Assembly (NCBI GenBank): GCA_958421655.1
Contig: CATZMG010000010.1
Location: 1-39,015, forward strand
Length of the DNA stretch: 39,015 nt
Reading direction: 5' to 3'
Origin: an uncultured Collinsella sp.
GTDB lineage: Bacteria > Actinomycetota > Coriobacteriia > Coriobacteriales > Coriobacteriaceae
Position 1 is the stretch's first letter. Each line of letters opens with the position of its first letter. Below are positions 17,652 to 26,175 of the stretch, one piece after another. The notes beneath the pieces are model-generated. The model was given only the letters and a program-made list of their open reading frames with translations, searched no databases and had not been told where the DNA came from. Both the position numbers and the translations under genes were made by a program.

Positions 17652-19542
17652 GACATCCGCTCAGGCCCGTCCCGCCAATCTGACGCAGACGCTCCGCCGC
17701 CTGCTCTCCTACATGGGTCACGCCAAGTTCTCGCTGCTCGCAGTTGGTGTGCTTGCCTCTGTGGCCGCCATCGCAAGCCTTGCCGGTACCTACATGGTGC
17801 GCCCCATCGTTAACGGTTTGGCAACGGGCGGCGAGGAATTGCTCACCAGGCAGGTTATCTTTACCGCTGCCATCTACGCCGCGGGCGTGCTCTCGGCTCT
17901 GGGCTACTCACAGATTATGGTGCGCGCGGCCCAACGCGTGGTTTCCGATATCCGCCGCGACCTGTTCGCGCACATCCAGATGCTGCCGCTGAGCTACTTC
18001 GACAGCACGCGCTCGGGTGACATCATGAGCTTCTTTACCAACGACGTCGACACCGTCTCCGAGGCGCTCAACAACAGTTTTGCCAACGTGATTCAGGCCG
18101 CCATTCAGGTTGTGGGCACTACGGCTATGCTCATCATCCTTAACTGGCAGCTCACGATTATCACGCTCGTGTGCGATGCGGCCATTGTGCTGTATGCGCG
18201 CTACTCGGGCGCGCGTTCTAAGCGTTTCTTTGCCGCCCAGCAGGCATCGCTTGGCGACCTGGACGGATATATCGAAGAGATGGTCTCGGGCCAAAAGGTC
18301 ATCAAGGTCTTTAATCACGAACAGGCCAACGTGGCTGGTTTTGACGTGCGCAACCAAGAACTGCGCCGCACCGGCACCGCCGCCGTGAGCTATGCCAACT
18401 CCATGGTGCCCATGACCGTCGTGATTGGCTATGTCAATTATGCCATCGTTGCGGTGGCAGGCGGCATGCTCTGCATCAACGGTCTGGCCGATGTAGGTGC
18501 GCTCGCAAGCTACCTGGTCTTTGTGCGTCAGGCCGCCATGCCCATCAACCAGTTCACGCAGCTGGGCAACTTTTTGCTCAACGCGCTGGCCGGTGCCGAG
18601 CGCCTGTTTGCCGCCATGGATCTTGAGCCCGAGGTGGACGAGGGCTGCGTGGAGCTGGTGCAGACGGGCGACGCCGCGTGGGCATGGAAGATTCCCGAGG
18701 GCCAGGGCGTGGGCGCGTACGGGCACCTGCATGATGTGGCTGCCGTTGATGAGTCGGGCCGTGCGGTGGCTGCCGACGGCACCGAGCTCACGTGCGGCTT
18801 GGTCCCGCTCGCCGGCGACGTGCGCTTCCATGCCGTGGACTTTTCCTACGTGCCGGGCACCCGTGTGCTCACGGATCTCAACCTGTTTGCCAAGCCGGGG
18901 CAAAAGATCGCGTTTGTGGGCTCGACGGGCGCCGGAAAGACGACCATCACCAACCTCATCAACCGCTTCTACGAGGTCGATGACGGCGAGATCACGTACG
19001 ACGGCATCGACGTCAAGCACATTGCCAAGGCCAGCCTGCGCGGGTCGCTCGGCATTGTGCTGCAGGACACGCACCTGTTTAGCGGCACCATTGCGCAGAA
19101 CATCCGCTTTGGCAAGCTCGATGCGACCGACGAGGAGGTGCGCGCCGCTGCCGAGGCCGCCTGCGCGGATTCGTTTATCCGCCGCCTGCCTAGAGGGTAC
19201 GACACGCCGGTCACGGCCGACGGCGCCAACCTGTCGCAGGGTCAGCGCCAGCTGCTCGCCATCGCGCGCGTGGCCGTGGCCGATCCGCTGGTGCTCATCT
19301 TGGACGAGGCCACTTCGAGTATCGACACGCGTACCGAAAAGCTCATCGAGCGCGGTATGGACCGCATCATGCGCGGACGCACCACGTTTATGATCGCGCA
19401 CCGCCTGTCCACCGTTCGCGACGCCGACGCCATCATGGTTCTCGAACACGGCCGCATCATCGAGCTCGGCACGCACGAAGAGCTGCTCGCCCAACACGGC
19501 GAGTACTGGCAGCTGGCGCATGGCTTAAAAGAGTTGGATTAA
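17644..19542 (+). CDS. ABC exporter half-transporter, catalytic subunit
   Basis: 632 residues, starting at the ATG at 17644 that overlaps the end of the previous gene by 8 bp (AAGGGGGTGAG upstream), so the two are translationally coupled. Six-helix domain with the coupling region DSTRSGDIMSFFTNDVDTV, then a long linker (about 345-395, Gly/Ala/Asp-rich) characteristic of the TM288-like subunit, then the ATPase: Walker A GSTGAGKTT, Q-loop VLQDTHLFSGTI, signature LSQGQRQLL, Walker B LVLILDEATSSID with the catalytic Glu, and switch His in MIAHRLST. Pairs with the degenerate subunit to give a heterodimer with one working ATP site. Terminated probably at the 59-bp repeat at 19594. Confidence 0.93.
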   Translation: MPKTSAQARPANLTQTLRRLLSYMGHAKFSLLAVGVLASVAAIASLAGTYMVRPIVNGLATGGEELLTRQVIFTAAIYAAGVLSALGYSQIMVRAAQRVVSDIRRDLFAHIQMLPLSYFDSTRSGDIMSFFTNDVDTVSEALNNSFANVIQAAIQVVGTTAMLIILNWQLTIITLVCDAAIVLYARYSGARSKRFFAAQQASLGDLDGYIEEMVSGQKVIKVFNHEQANVAGFDVRNQELRRTGTAAVSYANSMVPMTVVIGYVNYAIVAVAGGMLCINGLADVGALASYLVFVRQAAMPINQFTQLGNFLLNALAGAERLFAAMDLEPEVDEGCVELVQTGDAAWAWKIPEGQGVGAYGHLHDVAAVDESGRAVAADGTELTCGLVPLAGDVRFHAVDFSYVPGTRVLTDLNLFAKPGQKIAFVGSTGAGKTTITNLINRFYEVDDGEITYDGIDVKHIAKASLRGSLGIVLQDTHLFSGTIAQNIRFGKLDATDEEVRAAAEAACADSFIRRLPRGYDTPVTADGANLSQGQRQLLAIARVAVADPLVLILDEATSSIDTRTEKLIERGMDRIMRGRTTFMIAHRLSTVRDADAIMVLEHGRIIELGTHEELLAQHGEYWQLAHGLKELD

Positions 19543-19593
19543 CCCGTTCGAGCACGATACTTTGGCCCTCTGCGCCCCTCACCTCGTCTCAAG

Positions 19594-19652
19594 CCATCAC
19601 GACATTCAACGTTTTTTGCCAAAAACGGGAAAAGCATCGAATGTTGTGATGG
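19594..19652 (+). repeat. 59-bp structured repeat, copy 1 (type A inner hairpin)
   Basis: 16-bp outer inverted repeat CCATCACGACATTCAA / TCGAATGTTGTGATGG with one G-T and one mismatched pair, enclosing a left-side inner hairpin CGTTTTT-TGCC-AAAAACG and the linker GGGAAAAGCA. Followed by TTTTT, so this copy would also serve as a terminator for the ABC operon. The other copies are at 20837, 24945 and 35224. Confidence 0.85.
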
Positions 19653-19757
19653 TTTTTCTGCCACTCGACCGGGTGGAATCGCTTTCTTGCGCACGAAGGT
19701 GTGCGAACCCGTGGGCAAGGGGAATAAGGTTGGTTATCCGACTCCATTGGAGGGCTC

Positions 19758-20795
19758 ATGGACCTGCCGATCGTCCTGTCCCATAAGACTGCCTGGCTGT
19801 ACCACAACGTGGCGCGCCCGTCCGAGCCGCTCTCGCGAGCAAGCAGCCTATACGATGAGGACTCGCTTGCTAACGAGGCGGAGCCGACCGCGAGCCTGCC
19901 CAAATTGGGACTCGATGCCAAGGGGCTGAGGGCTTCAACGGCAGTTGGGATCGTTACCGACTATCTGGTTTCGCTTGGTATTCCACGAGAAGAGCTCGAT
20001 CATATCGACACGCTCGTCAACTTCGATTTTGAGCGCTCGACGCCGGCTGGATTTAGGTGCCACGTGTTTGGGGCGCCGGTACCTCCAGGCCATCTTATCG
20101 AGGTGGCAGAGGGCCTTCTGGTGGTTGATGAGGCCATGTGCTTTGTCCAAGCGGGTTCGTGGATGAGTGAGCCCGAGCAGTTGGAATATGGCTACGAAAT
20201 CTGCGCCCGATACCATTTGAATCATCTGTCGACAGGCGATTATATCGAGATGGGGCAGAGGTATACCGTCGCCGATTTGATTGCTTATTGCAATGAGAAC
20301 CGATCTCGTCAGGGGGCCATACGCGCAGCCGCCGTGCTCAAGCGCGTGCACGATGGCGCGCGGTCGCCCATGGAGACGGCCACCGCAATCATGGTCGTAG
20401 CAAAACGTTCCCAGGGAGGGCTGGGATACGCCAAGATCGAGCTCAACCATCGGGTCGATGTTCCCAACGAGTTCAAGTATCTCGCAAAGGCCGGGTATTT
20501 CGAGATCGACGTATATGCGCCTGCGAGCGGTACGGGGATTGAGTACAACGGCTCGGACCATCTTGATAAACAGCGCAGCGCGTCGGATGCGGAGCGTATG
20601 ACCGTGCTGAGCGCGCTGGGCTTTAGGACGATCGTCCTCACCGGGACCCAGTTTGCCCATCAGCTGCAATTGCACCGGGCGATGAACGCCATCGCACTCG
20701 CTATGGGTCTCAAGTGCGACCGAAGCGAAGCGTTCCAGAAACGTCAAAACGACCTGCGAGAATTCGTGATTCGGCACTGGGACGGCGGCCTTTAG
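19758..20795 (+). CDS. DUF559/Vsr-like nuclease-fold protein of unknown role
   Basis: 345 residues; GGAGG stands before the ATG. The C-terminal ~130 residues follow the pattern of PD-(D/E)XK proteins of the DUF559/Vsr group: Glu in ARSPMETATAIM, FEIDVYAP with the acidic residue, GIEYNGSDH, then DAERMTVLSALGFRTIVLTGTQF. The N-terminal two thirds (LPIVLSHKTAWLYHNVARPSE; HIDTLVNFDFERSTPAGFRCHVFGAP) recalls the AbiEi-like front part often fused to DUF559 in actinobacteria, but I cannot assign it firmly. No methylase or antitoxin partner is adjacent. The gene stands alone between two copies of the 59-bp repeat in the same orientation. Possible roles: DNA repair, defence, or a domesticated mobile-element protein. 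The fold is inferred from motif order. Confidence 0.65.
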   Translation: MDLPIVLSHKTAWLYHNVARPSEPLSRASSLYDEDSLANEAEPTASLPKLGLDAKGLRASTAVGIVTDYLVSLGIPREELDHIDTLVNFDFERSTPAGFRCHVFGAPVPPGHLIEVAEGLLVVDEAMCFVQAGSWMSEPEQLEYGYEICARYHLNHLSTGDYIEMGQRYTVADLIAYCNENRSRQGAIRAAAVLKRVHDGARSPMETATAIMVVAKRSQGGLGYAKIELNHRVDVPNEFKYLAKAGYFEIDVYAPASGTGIEYNGSDHLDKQRSASDAERMTVLSALGFRTIVLTGTQFAHQLQLHRAMNAIALAMGLKCDRSEAFQKRQNDLREFVIRHWDGGL

Positions 20796-20836
20796 GGGCG
20801 TTCTGGCCTTTCTACGGGGTGCCGTGGGCAGGCAAG

Positions 20837-20895
20837 CCATCACAACATTCGACGTTTTTCGTCAAAAACGGGAAAAGCATCGAATGTTGTGATGG
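20837..20895 (+). repeat. 59-bp structured repeat, copy 2 (type A inner hairpin)
   Basis: Outer arms CCATCACAACATTCGA-type at 20837-20852 and TCGAATGTTGTGATGG at 20880-20895, inner hairpin CGTTTTT (20853-20859) / AAAAACG (20864-20870), linker GGAAAAGCA. Lies between the DUF559-like gene and moaA, same orientation as copy 1. Confidence 0.88.
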
Positions 20896-21028
20896 TCTGT
20901 GTTGAGGATGGGCTTGGGAAGTCCGTTTTGCTCGAAGCGACCTGTCCTGTCGTACGGGTGTCGGCATGATTCTCTCGTGGGGTATTATGTTTTCCGAAGA
21001 ATAAAACGCCGCGTGAGGGGAGGGCTGC

Positions 21029-22084
21029 GTGGACGGGCACGTGCAACATGACGGCTTTGGCCGCGATATCAACTACCTGCGCATTGCCGTTACCGACAAG
21101 TGCAATTTCCGATGCATCTATTGCATGCCGGCCGATGGCGTGGCGCCCCGCGAACACGACGAGCTGCTCAGCGCCGAGGAAATCGCCCGCTTTGTGCGCC
21201 TGGTGGCGGGAGAGGGCATTCGCCGCGTACGCCTGACGGGCGGCGAGCCGCTGGTCAGCCGCCGTATCATCCCGCTCATTCGCGACATCCGCGCGATTCC
21301 GCAGATCGAGGACATCTCGCTCACCACCAACGGCGCCCTGCTGCCCAAGCTGGCGCCGCAGCTCAAAGATGCCGGGCTTAACCGCGTTAACATCTCGCTC
21401 GACACGCTCGACCCTACGCTGTTTGGAAAGATCACGCGCCTGGGTCGGCTCGAGCAGACCATGGCCGGCATCGATGCAGCGCTGGCTTGGGGCTTTGAGC
21501 CTGTTAAGGTCAACTGCGTTGTGGTGCGTCGGCTCAACCAGGATGTGGCGGCTCTCGCGCGGCTGACCGCCGACCACCCCATCCACCTGCGCTTTATCGA
21601 ATACATGCCCATCGGCGACGAGCGCACGAGCTCGCATTGTGCCGTGGACCCTCACGCGCCCGCGCTCAATCCCGAGTTGTGGGACGCGAGCGATACCGTG
21701 CCGAGCGACGAGCTGCGGGCGCGCATCAATGCCGGGGCCGCCGCGGCGGGACTGGGCGAGCTAGAGCCGCTCGACATCAACGACGCTCCTGCCGGCGCGG
21801 GCCCTGCGCGCTATTGGCACTTTCCGGGCGCGGCGGGAACGGTTGGCTTCATCAGCGCCATGTCCAATCATTTTTGCGCGAACTGCAACCGTCTGCGCCT
21901 GACGGCTGATGGCAACGTGCGTCCGTGCCTGTTCAGCGATGCCGAGTATTCGGTGCGCGACGCCTTGCGCCGTGGTGATGATATGCAGGTACTTTCGATT
22001 TGGCGCGATGCCGTGGCCCACAAACCGCAGGAACACGCGATAATTGAGGGCACGCAACGATTTATGTCCCAAATCGGAGGATGA
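21029..22084 (+). CDS. moaA: GTP 3',8-cyclase, molybdenum cofactor biosynthesis
   Basis: 351-residue radical SAM enzyme that turns GTP into the first pterin intermediate of molybdopterin. The N-terminal cluster motif is C25-x3-C29-x2-C32 in DKCNFRCIYCMP; the second, substrate-binding cluster is held by C283, C286 and C300 in the FCANCNRLRLTADG ... RPCLF block. RLTGGEP and TNGALLP are also typical. The protein ends in Gly-Gly, as MoaA proteins do for catalysis. Start is GTG 21029 with GAGGGGAGG upstream. The moaC-mobB gene begins 4 bp after its stop. The remaining Mo-cofactor genes are not in this window. Confidence 0.96.
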   Translation: MDGHVQHDGFGRDINYLRIAVTDKCNFRCIYCMPADGVAPREHDELLSAEEIARFVRLVAGEGIRRVRLTGGEPLVSRRIIPLIRDIRAIPQIEDISLTTNGALLPKLAPQLKDAGLNRVNISLDTLDPTLFGKITRLGRLEQTMAGIDAALAWGFEPVKVNCVVVRRLNQDVAALARLTADHPIHLRFIEYMPIGDERTSSHCAVDPHAPALNPELWDASDTVPSDELRARINAGAAAAGLGELEPLDINDAPAGAGPARYWHFPGAAGTVGFISAMSNHFCANCNRLRLTADGNVRPCLFSDAEYSVRDALRRGDDMQVLSIWRDAVAHKPQEHAIIEGTQRFMSQIGG

Positions 22085-22088
22085 TCAT

Positions 22089-23393
22089 ATGGCCAAGAGC
22101 AGGTACGCCGATGCCACCAAGGCCGCTCGCAGGGCCGCGATGTCTGCCCACAAAGTCACAGCTGCGGCGAATGCTGGCAACGCCGACGCGTCCGCGCAGC
22201 CGTCTGCCAGCGCTGTTGCCGAGCCCACCCGTGATGCCCGCCGCGACGAACTGACGCACGTGGATGCCAAGGGCGAGGTGCGCATGGTCGACGTGTCCGA
22301 CAAGGCCGAGACCCATCGCGTTGCCATCGCCGAGGGCACCATCCTCATGCACCCCGAGACGCAGGCCATGGTGCTGCAGGACCGCGCCAAAAAGGGCGAC
22401 GTGCTCGCCTGTGCGCGCGTGGCGGGTATCATGGCCATCAAACGCACGAGCGACATCATCCCCATGTGCCATCCGTTGCTCATTACCAAGAGCAAGTGCG
22501 ACATTGCGCCCATCGCCCCGGCGGGGACGCCGGCCGAGGACGTGCCCGAGGGCTGGGCGCCGGCACGCGCGGACAGACAGGTTGGCTTTCACGTGCTGGT
22601 CACGGCGGGCGTGACGGGCAAGACGGGTATCGAGATGGAGGCCTTGACCGGCGCGAGTGCCGCGTGTCTGACCATCTATGACATGTGCAAGGCGGTCGAT
22701 CGCGGCATGGAGATCGTCGACGTGCGCCTGCTGCACAAGGAGGGCGGCCGCTCGGGCGTGTGGGATCGCGCAGAGCGTCAGGCCGCTGCCGTTGAGGCCG
22801 TGGCCACTGACGGTGCCGCGCTCGCGAGCGCACCCGTCGCCGTCGCGCCCGCAGCTCCCGCTCCGGCCGTCCCCGCGATCGCGTTTATCGGCTACCAGAA
22901 CTCGGGCAAGACCACGCTCGTCGAGAAGGTTATCGCCGAGCTCACCCGCCGCGGCCTGCGCGTGGGTTCACTCAAGCATCACGGGCACCACGGCTTTGAT
23001 ATCGACGTGCCCGCTAAGGATACGTGGCGCCATCACCAGGCTGGCTCCAAGCACGTGGGCCTCATCTGCGCCACGCGCTGGGCGGAGTACGCCGACACGC
23101 GCGAGGAGGACGAGATGCCCGCGCGCGAGCTGCTGTCGCGCTACAGCGATGTCGACGTGGTGATCATCGAGGGCTACAAAACCGAGGGCTTCGACAACAT
23201 CGTGGTCGCGCGCTCCGGTGTCGACCGTCTGCGCGGCAAGAGCTCGCTCGACCTGGTCGACGGTCACACGCTGGCCCTTGCCTGCAACGAAGCCCTGGCG
23301 CGTCAGGCGTTCGATGCCGGCTTTGCGACCCGAGCCATCAACATCAACGACGCCCGAGCCATCTGCGACCTCATCCAAGATCATCTGGCCTAA
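22089..23393 (+). CDS. MoaC-MobB fusion protein
   Basis: 434 residues joining two Mo-cofactor functions. Residues about 58-235 are MoaC (cyclic pyranopterin monophosphate synthase): LTHVDAKGEVRMVDVSDK, IKRTSDIIPMCHPLL with the catalytic-site His, GIEMEALTGASAACLTIYDMCKAVD with the conserved Glu, Asp and Lys, and HKEGGRSG. An Ala/Pro linker (about 240-262) leads to MobB: Walker A GYQNSGKTT (268-276), SLKHHGHHGFDID, and VVIIEGYKTEGFDNIV, a GTP-binding protein that aids guanylation of the cofactor. The N-terminal ~57 residues are Ala-rich and non-conserved. GGAGG at the end of moaA serves as its ribosome site. The fusion puts an early and a late step on one chain. Confidence 0.93.
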   Translation: MAKSRYADATKAARRAAMSAHKVTAAANAGNADASAQPSASAVAEPTRDARRDELTHVDAKGEVRMVDVSDKAETHRVAIAEGTILMHPETQAMVLQDRAKKGDVLACARVAGIMAIKRTSDIIPMCHPLLITKSKCDIAPIAPAGTPAEDVPEGWAPARADRQVGFHVLVTAGVTGKTGIEMEALTGASAACLTIYDMCKAVDRGMEIVDVRLLHKEGGRSGVWDRAERQAAAVEAVATDGAALASAPVAVAPAAPAPAVPAIAFIGYQNSGKTTLVEKVIAELTRRGLRVGSLKHHGHHGFDIDVPAKDTWRHHQAGSKHVGLICATRWAEYADTREEDEMPARELLSRYSDVDVVIIEGYKTEGFDNIVVARSGVDRLRGKSSLDLVDGHTLALACNEALARQAFDAGFATRAININDARAICDLIQDHLA

Positions 23394-23432
23394 AACCTGC
23401 CAAAAAGGGACAGGTTTATTTTGGCAGGTTTT
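23392..23432 (+). repeat. Palindromic repeat related to the GGGACAG family
   Basis: AAAACCTGCCAAAA (23392-23405) and TTTTGGCAGGTTTT (23419-23432) are exact inverted copies around AGGGACAGGTTTA. The loop resembles that of the 33-bp hairpins below. It overlaps the stop of moaC-mobB by two bases and can act as a terminator (TTTTA). Confidence 0.75.
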
Positions 23433-23451
23433 ATCTGGGCAAACGTCACTT

Positions 23452-23490
23452 CCACCACAAAGGGGCCAGGCACCTTTGTGGTGGTTTTTT
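23452..23490 (+). repeat. 33-bp hairpin repeat, copy 1, also terminator
   Basis: CCACCACAAAGG (23452-23463), loop GGCCAGGCA, CCTTTGTGGTGG (23473-23484), then six T residues. A good intrinsic terminator for moaA-moaC-mobB. Other copies: 25039, 26001, 35177. Confidence 0.85.
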
Positions 23491-23582
23491 GCTTTGGTAG
23501 ATGTGTGGGACATGCCTTACAATCTACCAAGTAGTTCATGACGGGCGAAAAACGAAGAAAAGGGGCTTGATGCGTCCTTAAT

Positions 23583-23648
23583 GTTTCATGCGGATAGATT
23601 GATTTGACAGACGGTGGCGAATGCCCGCCGTCCGCATTCGTATGAAAC
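23583..23648 (+). promoter_or_regulatory. Structured leader of the MFS transporter gene
   Basis: Nested complementary segments directly before the ribosome site: GTTTCAT (about 23584-23590) with ATGAAAC (23642-23648), TGCGGA (about 23590-23595) with TCCGCA (about 23632-23637), and an inner GACGG/CCGTC hairpin. Together they would fold a branched stem ending at AAGGAG. It does not match a riboswitch class I know; it could be an attenuator, protein site or DNA dyad. Confidence 0.4.
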
Positions 23649-23659
23649 AAGGAGTCTCC

Positions 23660-24940
23660 ATGCTCGCCTCTCTTTTTTCAAAGCCTCAATTATCGCTGTC
23701 CGCGCAGGCCAAGCGCCTGGTGGCGATGCGCTTTCTCATCTACACCGGTTTTCAGACCAGCTACTTCATCGGCGTCATCGGAACGCTCACCTATGCAGAC
23801 GATGCCTCGGTCGTGGCGACATCGCTGGCCGTCCTTTTTATGAACGTATTCGTGATCTTGGGATCCTTTGCGGGTGGCGCGGCGCTCGACGCCTGGGGCC
23901 CGCGCCGTCATTTCTTGCTGAGCATCGTGGGCACGCTGGCAACCGGCGCGGCGATCCTCGTTTTTGGTAGCGCGACCGGCATCGTCCTGCTCGGCGCGGT
24001 GTTTCTGGGCTTTGTGATGGGGTTCGCCCAGCCCATCGCCACATCCTATCCAGCCTACCTCACCGACGATCCTGTCGAGCTCAAAGACATCAACTCCGCC
24101 ATCGCCATGTTCTCTAACGTGAGTATCATCGTTGGCCCCACGCTGGGCGGCTTTGTCGCGGCGGCTACATCGTCACGCGCGGTGTTCGTGCTCATGATGA
24201 TCTTTACCGTGTTGGCGCTCATCGCTGGTTGGGGCTTTAGGCCGCAGGCTAGCCATGTCGCCGGGCATACAGATACCGATTCGGCAGAGGAAGGGGAGCG
24301 TGCGGGACAAAGCACCAGCCCTAGCGCGTCCGCCCGTGCCACCTTCGCAGCCAGCATCAAGACAGTCTTCACCAACAGCGTCCTCGCGCTACTTTTCTGC
24401 ATTATCTTCCTCTCGAACTTTGGCTACGGTGCCTTCGATCCGCTGGAGTCGTTCTTCTACCGCGATGTTCTGCACGTCGGTGTCGAATGGATGGGCTGGC
24501 TCTCGTCGGCCTCGGGCGTGGGCGCGGTGCTGGGCGCCATCGTTGCACTCCGTTTGCCGCCGCACTTGGTTAACCTTAAAACGCTGCTCGCGGCACTTAT
24601 GTCCGTGGGCTTGGGAAGTCTGCTCTATGTGGGGACGCCGTACGTGGGCGTAGCCCTTGTCGGCCAGATTGTCCTTGGCGTGGCCTGGGGCGTCGTCAAC
24701 CCGCTCCACAACACGATCGTGCAAACGACGGCTCCGCTCGAGCAGCTCGGTCGCGTCAACTCGGTCATGGGCTTTGGCAACATGTTCGCCGGCGTGGCCC
24801 CGCTGGCGATTGCCCCGTGGCTGGCGGCGACGTTTGGTGTGCAGCAGACGCTCATCGGGGCGGGCATGGTCGTGACGGCGGTTCCCGCGGCGTTGCTGCT
24901 GTTTGGTCGCTGGCACTTGGATCGTGCCGCAAAGCAGTAA
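23660..24940 (+). CDS. Major facilitator superfamily transporter
   Basis: 426 residues with about twelve transmembrane helices in two halves joined by a charged loop (ASHVAGHTDTDSAEEGERAGQ). Helix 1 begins YTGFQTSYFIGVIGTLTY; the loop after helix 2 has GAALDAWGPRRHF, a variant of the MFS G-x-L-a-D-r-x-G-x-R motif, and FVMGFAQPIATSYPAYL follows in helix 4. Looks like a drug-efflux-type (DHA1-like) or unassigned MFS exporter; substrate not predictable. The ATG at 23660 is chosen for AAGGAG five bases upstream; two in-frame ATGs (23621, 23642) fall inside the structured leader. Standalone gene ending in the 59-bp repeat. Confidence 0.88.
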   Translation: MLASLFSKPQLSLSAQAKRLVAMRFLIYTGFQTSYFIGVIGTLTYADDASVVATSLAVLFMNVFVILGSFAGGAALDAWGPRRHFLLSIVGTLATGAAILVFGSATGIVLLGAVFLGFVMGFAQPIATSYPAYLTDDPVELKDINSAIAMFSNVSIIVGPTLGGFVAAATSSRAVFVLMMIFTVLALIAGWGFRPQASHVAGHTDTDSAEEGERAGQSTSPSASARATFAASIKTVFTNSVLALLFCIIFLSNFGYGAFDPLESFFYRDVLHVGVEWMGWLSSASGVGAVLGAIVALRLPPHLVNLKTLLAALMSVGLGSLLYVGTPYVGVALVGQIVLGVAWGVVNPLHNTIVQTTAPLEQLGRVNSVMGFGNMFAGVAPLAIAPWLAATFGVQQTLIGAGMVVTAVPAALLLFGRWHLDRAAKQ

Positions 24941-24944
24941 AAAA

Positions 24945-25003
24945 CCATCACAACATTCGATGAAAATCGCGATTTTGCGGAAAAGCGTCGAATGTTGTGA
25001 TGG
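24945..25003 (+). repeat. 59-bp structured repeat, copy 3 (type B inner hairpin)
   Basis: Perfect 16-bp arms at 24945-24960 and 24988-25003 (CCATCACAACATTCGA and its complement). The inner palindrome here is AAAATCGCGATTTT (24963-24976), different in sequence from copies 1 and 2 but in the same place; linker GCGGAAAAGCG. Five bases after the MFS stop. Confidence 0.9.
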
Positions 25004-25038
25004 TTTGCGCCCCGGGCCAGGTCACCCTGCGGGTCCAG

Positions 25039-25076
25039 CCGCCACAAAGGGGCCAGGCACCTTTGTGGCGGTTTTT
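25039..25076 (+). repeat. 33-bp hairpin repeat, copy 2, also terminator
   Basis: CCGCCACAAAGG (25039-25050), loop GGCCAGGCA, CCTTTGTGGCGG (25060-25071), then TTTTT. The stem bases changed on both sides relative to copy 1 (CCG/CGG for CCA/TGG), which preserves pairing. Confidence 0.85.
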
Positions 25077-25165
25077 GCTTTGACGGGCCGCGCCTGTGCC
25101 TTGGTATACCATGTACGCCGTTTGCGAATACACCCCACACCGCCGCGCTACCCAGAAAGGCCCCC

Positions 25166-25987
25166 ATGGACACCACCTTCAGCCGCATCAAAGCCGTGTT
25201 CTGCGATATCGACGGCACGCTGCTCACGAGTCAGCACACGGTGTCCCCGCGCACCGTGGCGGCGATCCGCGCCCTGCGCGAGCGCGGCGTGCTCTTTGGC
25301 CTGTGCACCGGGCGCGACGCCCACGCGACCGAGGCCATGTATGAGCTCTGGGGCATCGAAGGCCTGGTAGACGTGCTGGTGGGCTGCGGCGGCGCCGAAG
25401 TCATCGACCGCGCGCACGACATCAACGAGCTGAGCTACCCGCTACCGGGCGAGACCGTCGCGCGCATCTGCGAGCACATGGCGGACCTTCCGGCAACACC
25501 CGTCTGCCCCCGAGACGGCGTGTTCTACGTGCCCGAGAGCAACGCGTGCGTCGAGCACCTGTCGCGCGTCGACGGCGTGCCCTACCAGGTGGTCGATTTT
25601 GCCGAGTTTTTGCGCGAGCCGCAGCCCAAGGTGATGTTTGCCATGGCGCCCGAGGTGATGCCGCGGGTGATTGAGCGGGCGTCAACGTTTGCCGACGACA
25701 CCGTTAAGGCGGCGGCCCTGCAGACCACGCAGCGGCTCTACGAGTTCATGGATCCGCGCGTGTCCAAGACGCGCGGCCTTGTGCGCGTGGCGGAGCTCAA
25801 CGACATGGAGCTCCAGAACATCTGCGTGTTTGGCGATGCCGATAACGACACCTGCATGGTGGCCGACGCCGGCGTGGGCGTGGCTATGGCAAACGGCAGC
25901 GACGCTACCCGTGCCGCCGCCGACTTTGTAACCGCGAGCAACGACGAAGACGGCATCGCGATCTTTATCGAGGAACATCTGCTGTAG
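25166..25987 (+). CDS. Cof-type HAD-superfamily hydrolase
   Basis: 273-residue cytoplasmic phosphatase of the HAD IIB (Cof) type. Motif I is FCDIDGTLLTS with the nucleophile Asp, motif II the Thr in GLCTGRD, and motif IV FGDADNDTCMVADAG with the metal-binding acidic residues, followed by GVAMANGSDATRAAADFVTASNDEDGIA, the characteristic Cof tail. The motif III lysine is probably in VSKTRGL. A cap domain of ~100 residues lies between. Members act on sugar phosphates, FMN or pyridoxal phosphate; the substrate is not predictable. AGAAAGG precedes the ATG. Single gene between repeat clusters. Confidence 0.92.
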   Translation: MDTTFSRIKAVFCDIDGTLLTSQHTVSPRTVAAIRALRERGVLFGLCTGRDAHATEAMYELWGIEGLVDVLVGCGGAEVIDRAHDINELSYPLPGETVARICEHMADLPATPVCPRDGVFYVPESNACVEHLSRVDGVPYQVVDFAEFLREPQPKVMFAMAPEVMPRVIERASTFADDTVKAAALQTTQRLYEFMDPRVSKTRGLVRVAELNDMELQNICVFGDADNDTCMVADAGVGVAMANGSDATRAAADFVTASNDEDGIAIFIEEHLL

Positions 25988-26000
25988 CGCTAGGGCAGAA

Positions 26001-26033
26001 TCACCACAAAGGGGACAGGTGCCTTTGTGGCGG
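26001..26033 (+). repeat. 33-bp hairpin repeat, copy 3
   Basis: TCACCACAAAGG, loop GGACAGGTG, CCTTTGTGGCGG. The outer stem has one mismatch and a T-G pair, and no T-run follows. It lies 13 bp after the HAD gene. Confidence 0.8.
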
Positions 26034-26175
26034 CCTCAGGCGATTTGGGCGAATTGATGCCTAAAATCTGCGCACAAAATCAAATATGATTGTCTGAACA
26101 TCACACTTCTAACCACCGATGGGTTAAAGATATTCTCATCAGTTTGGTAAGGTATTCCTGCTGGCTAATGACCTA

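Noticed and set aside
23621..23660. Earlier start of the MFS transporter at 23621
   Set aside because: It would translate through the structured leader; AAGGAG before 23660 gives the better start.
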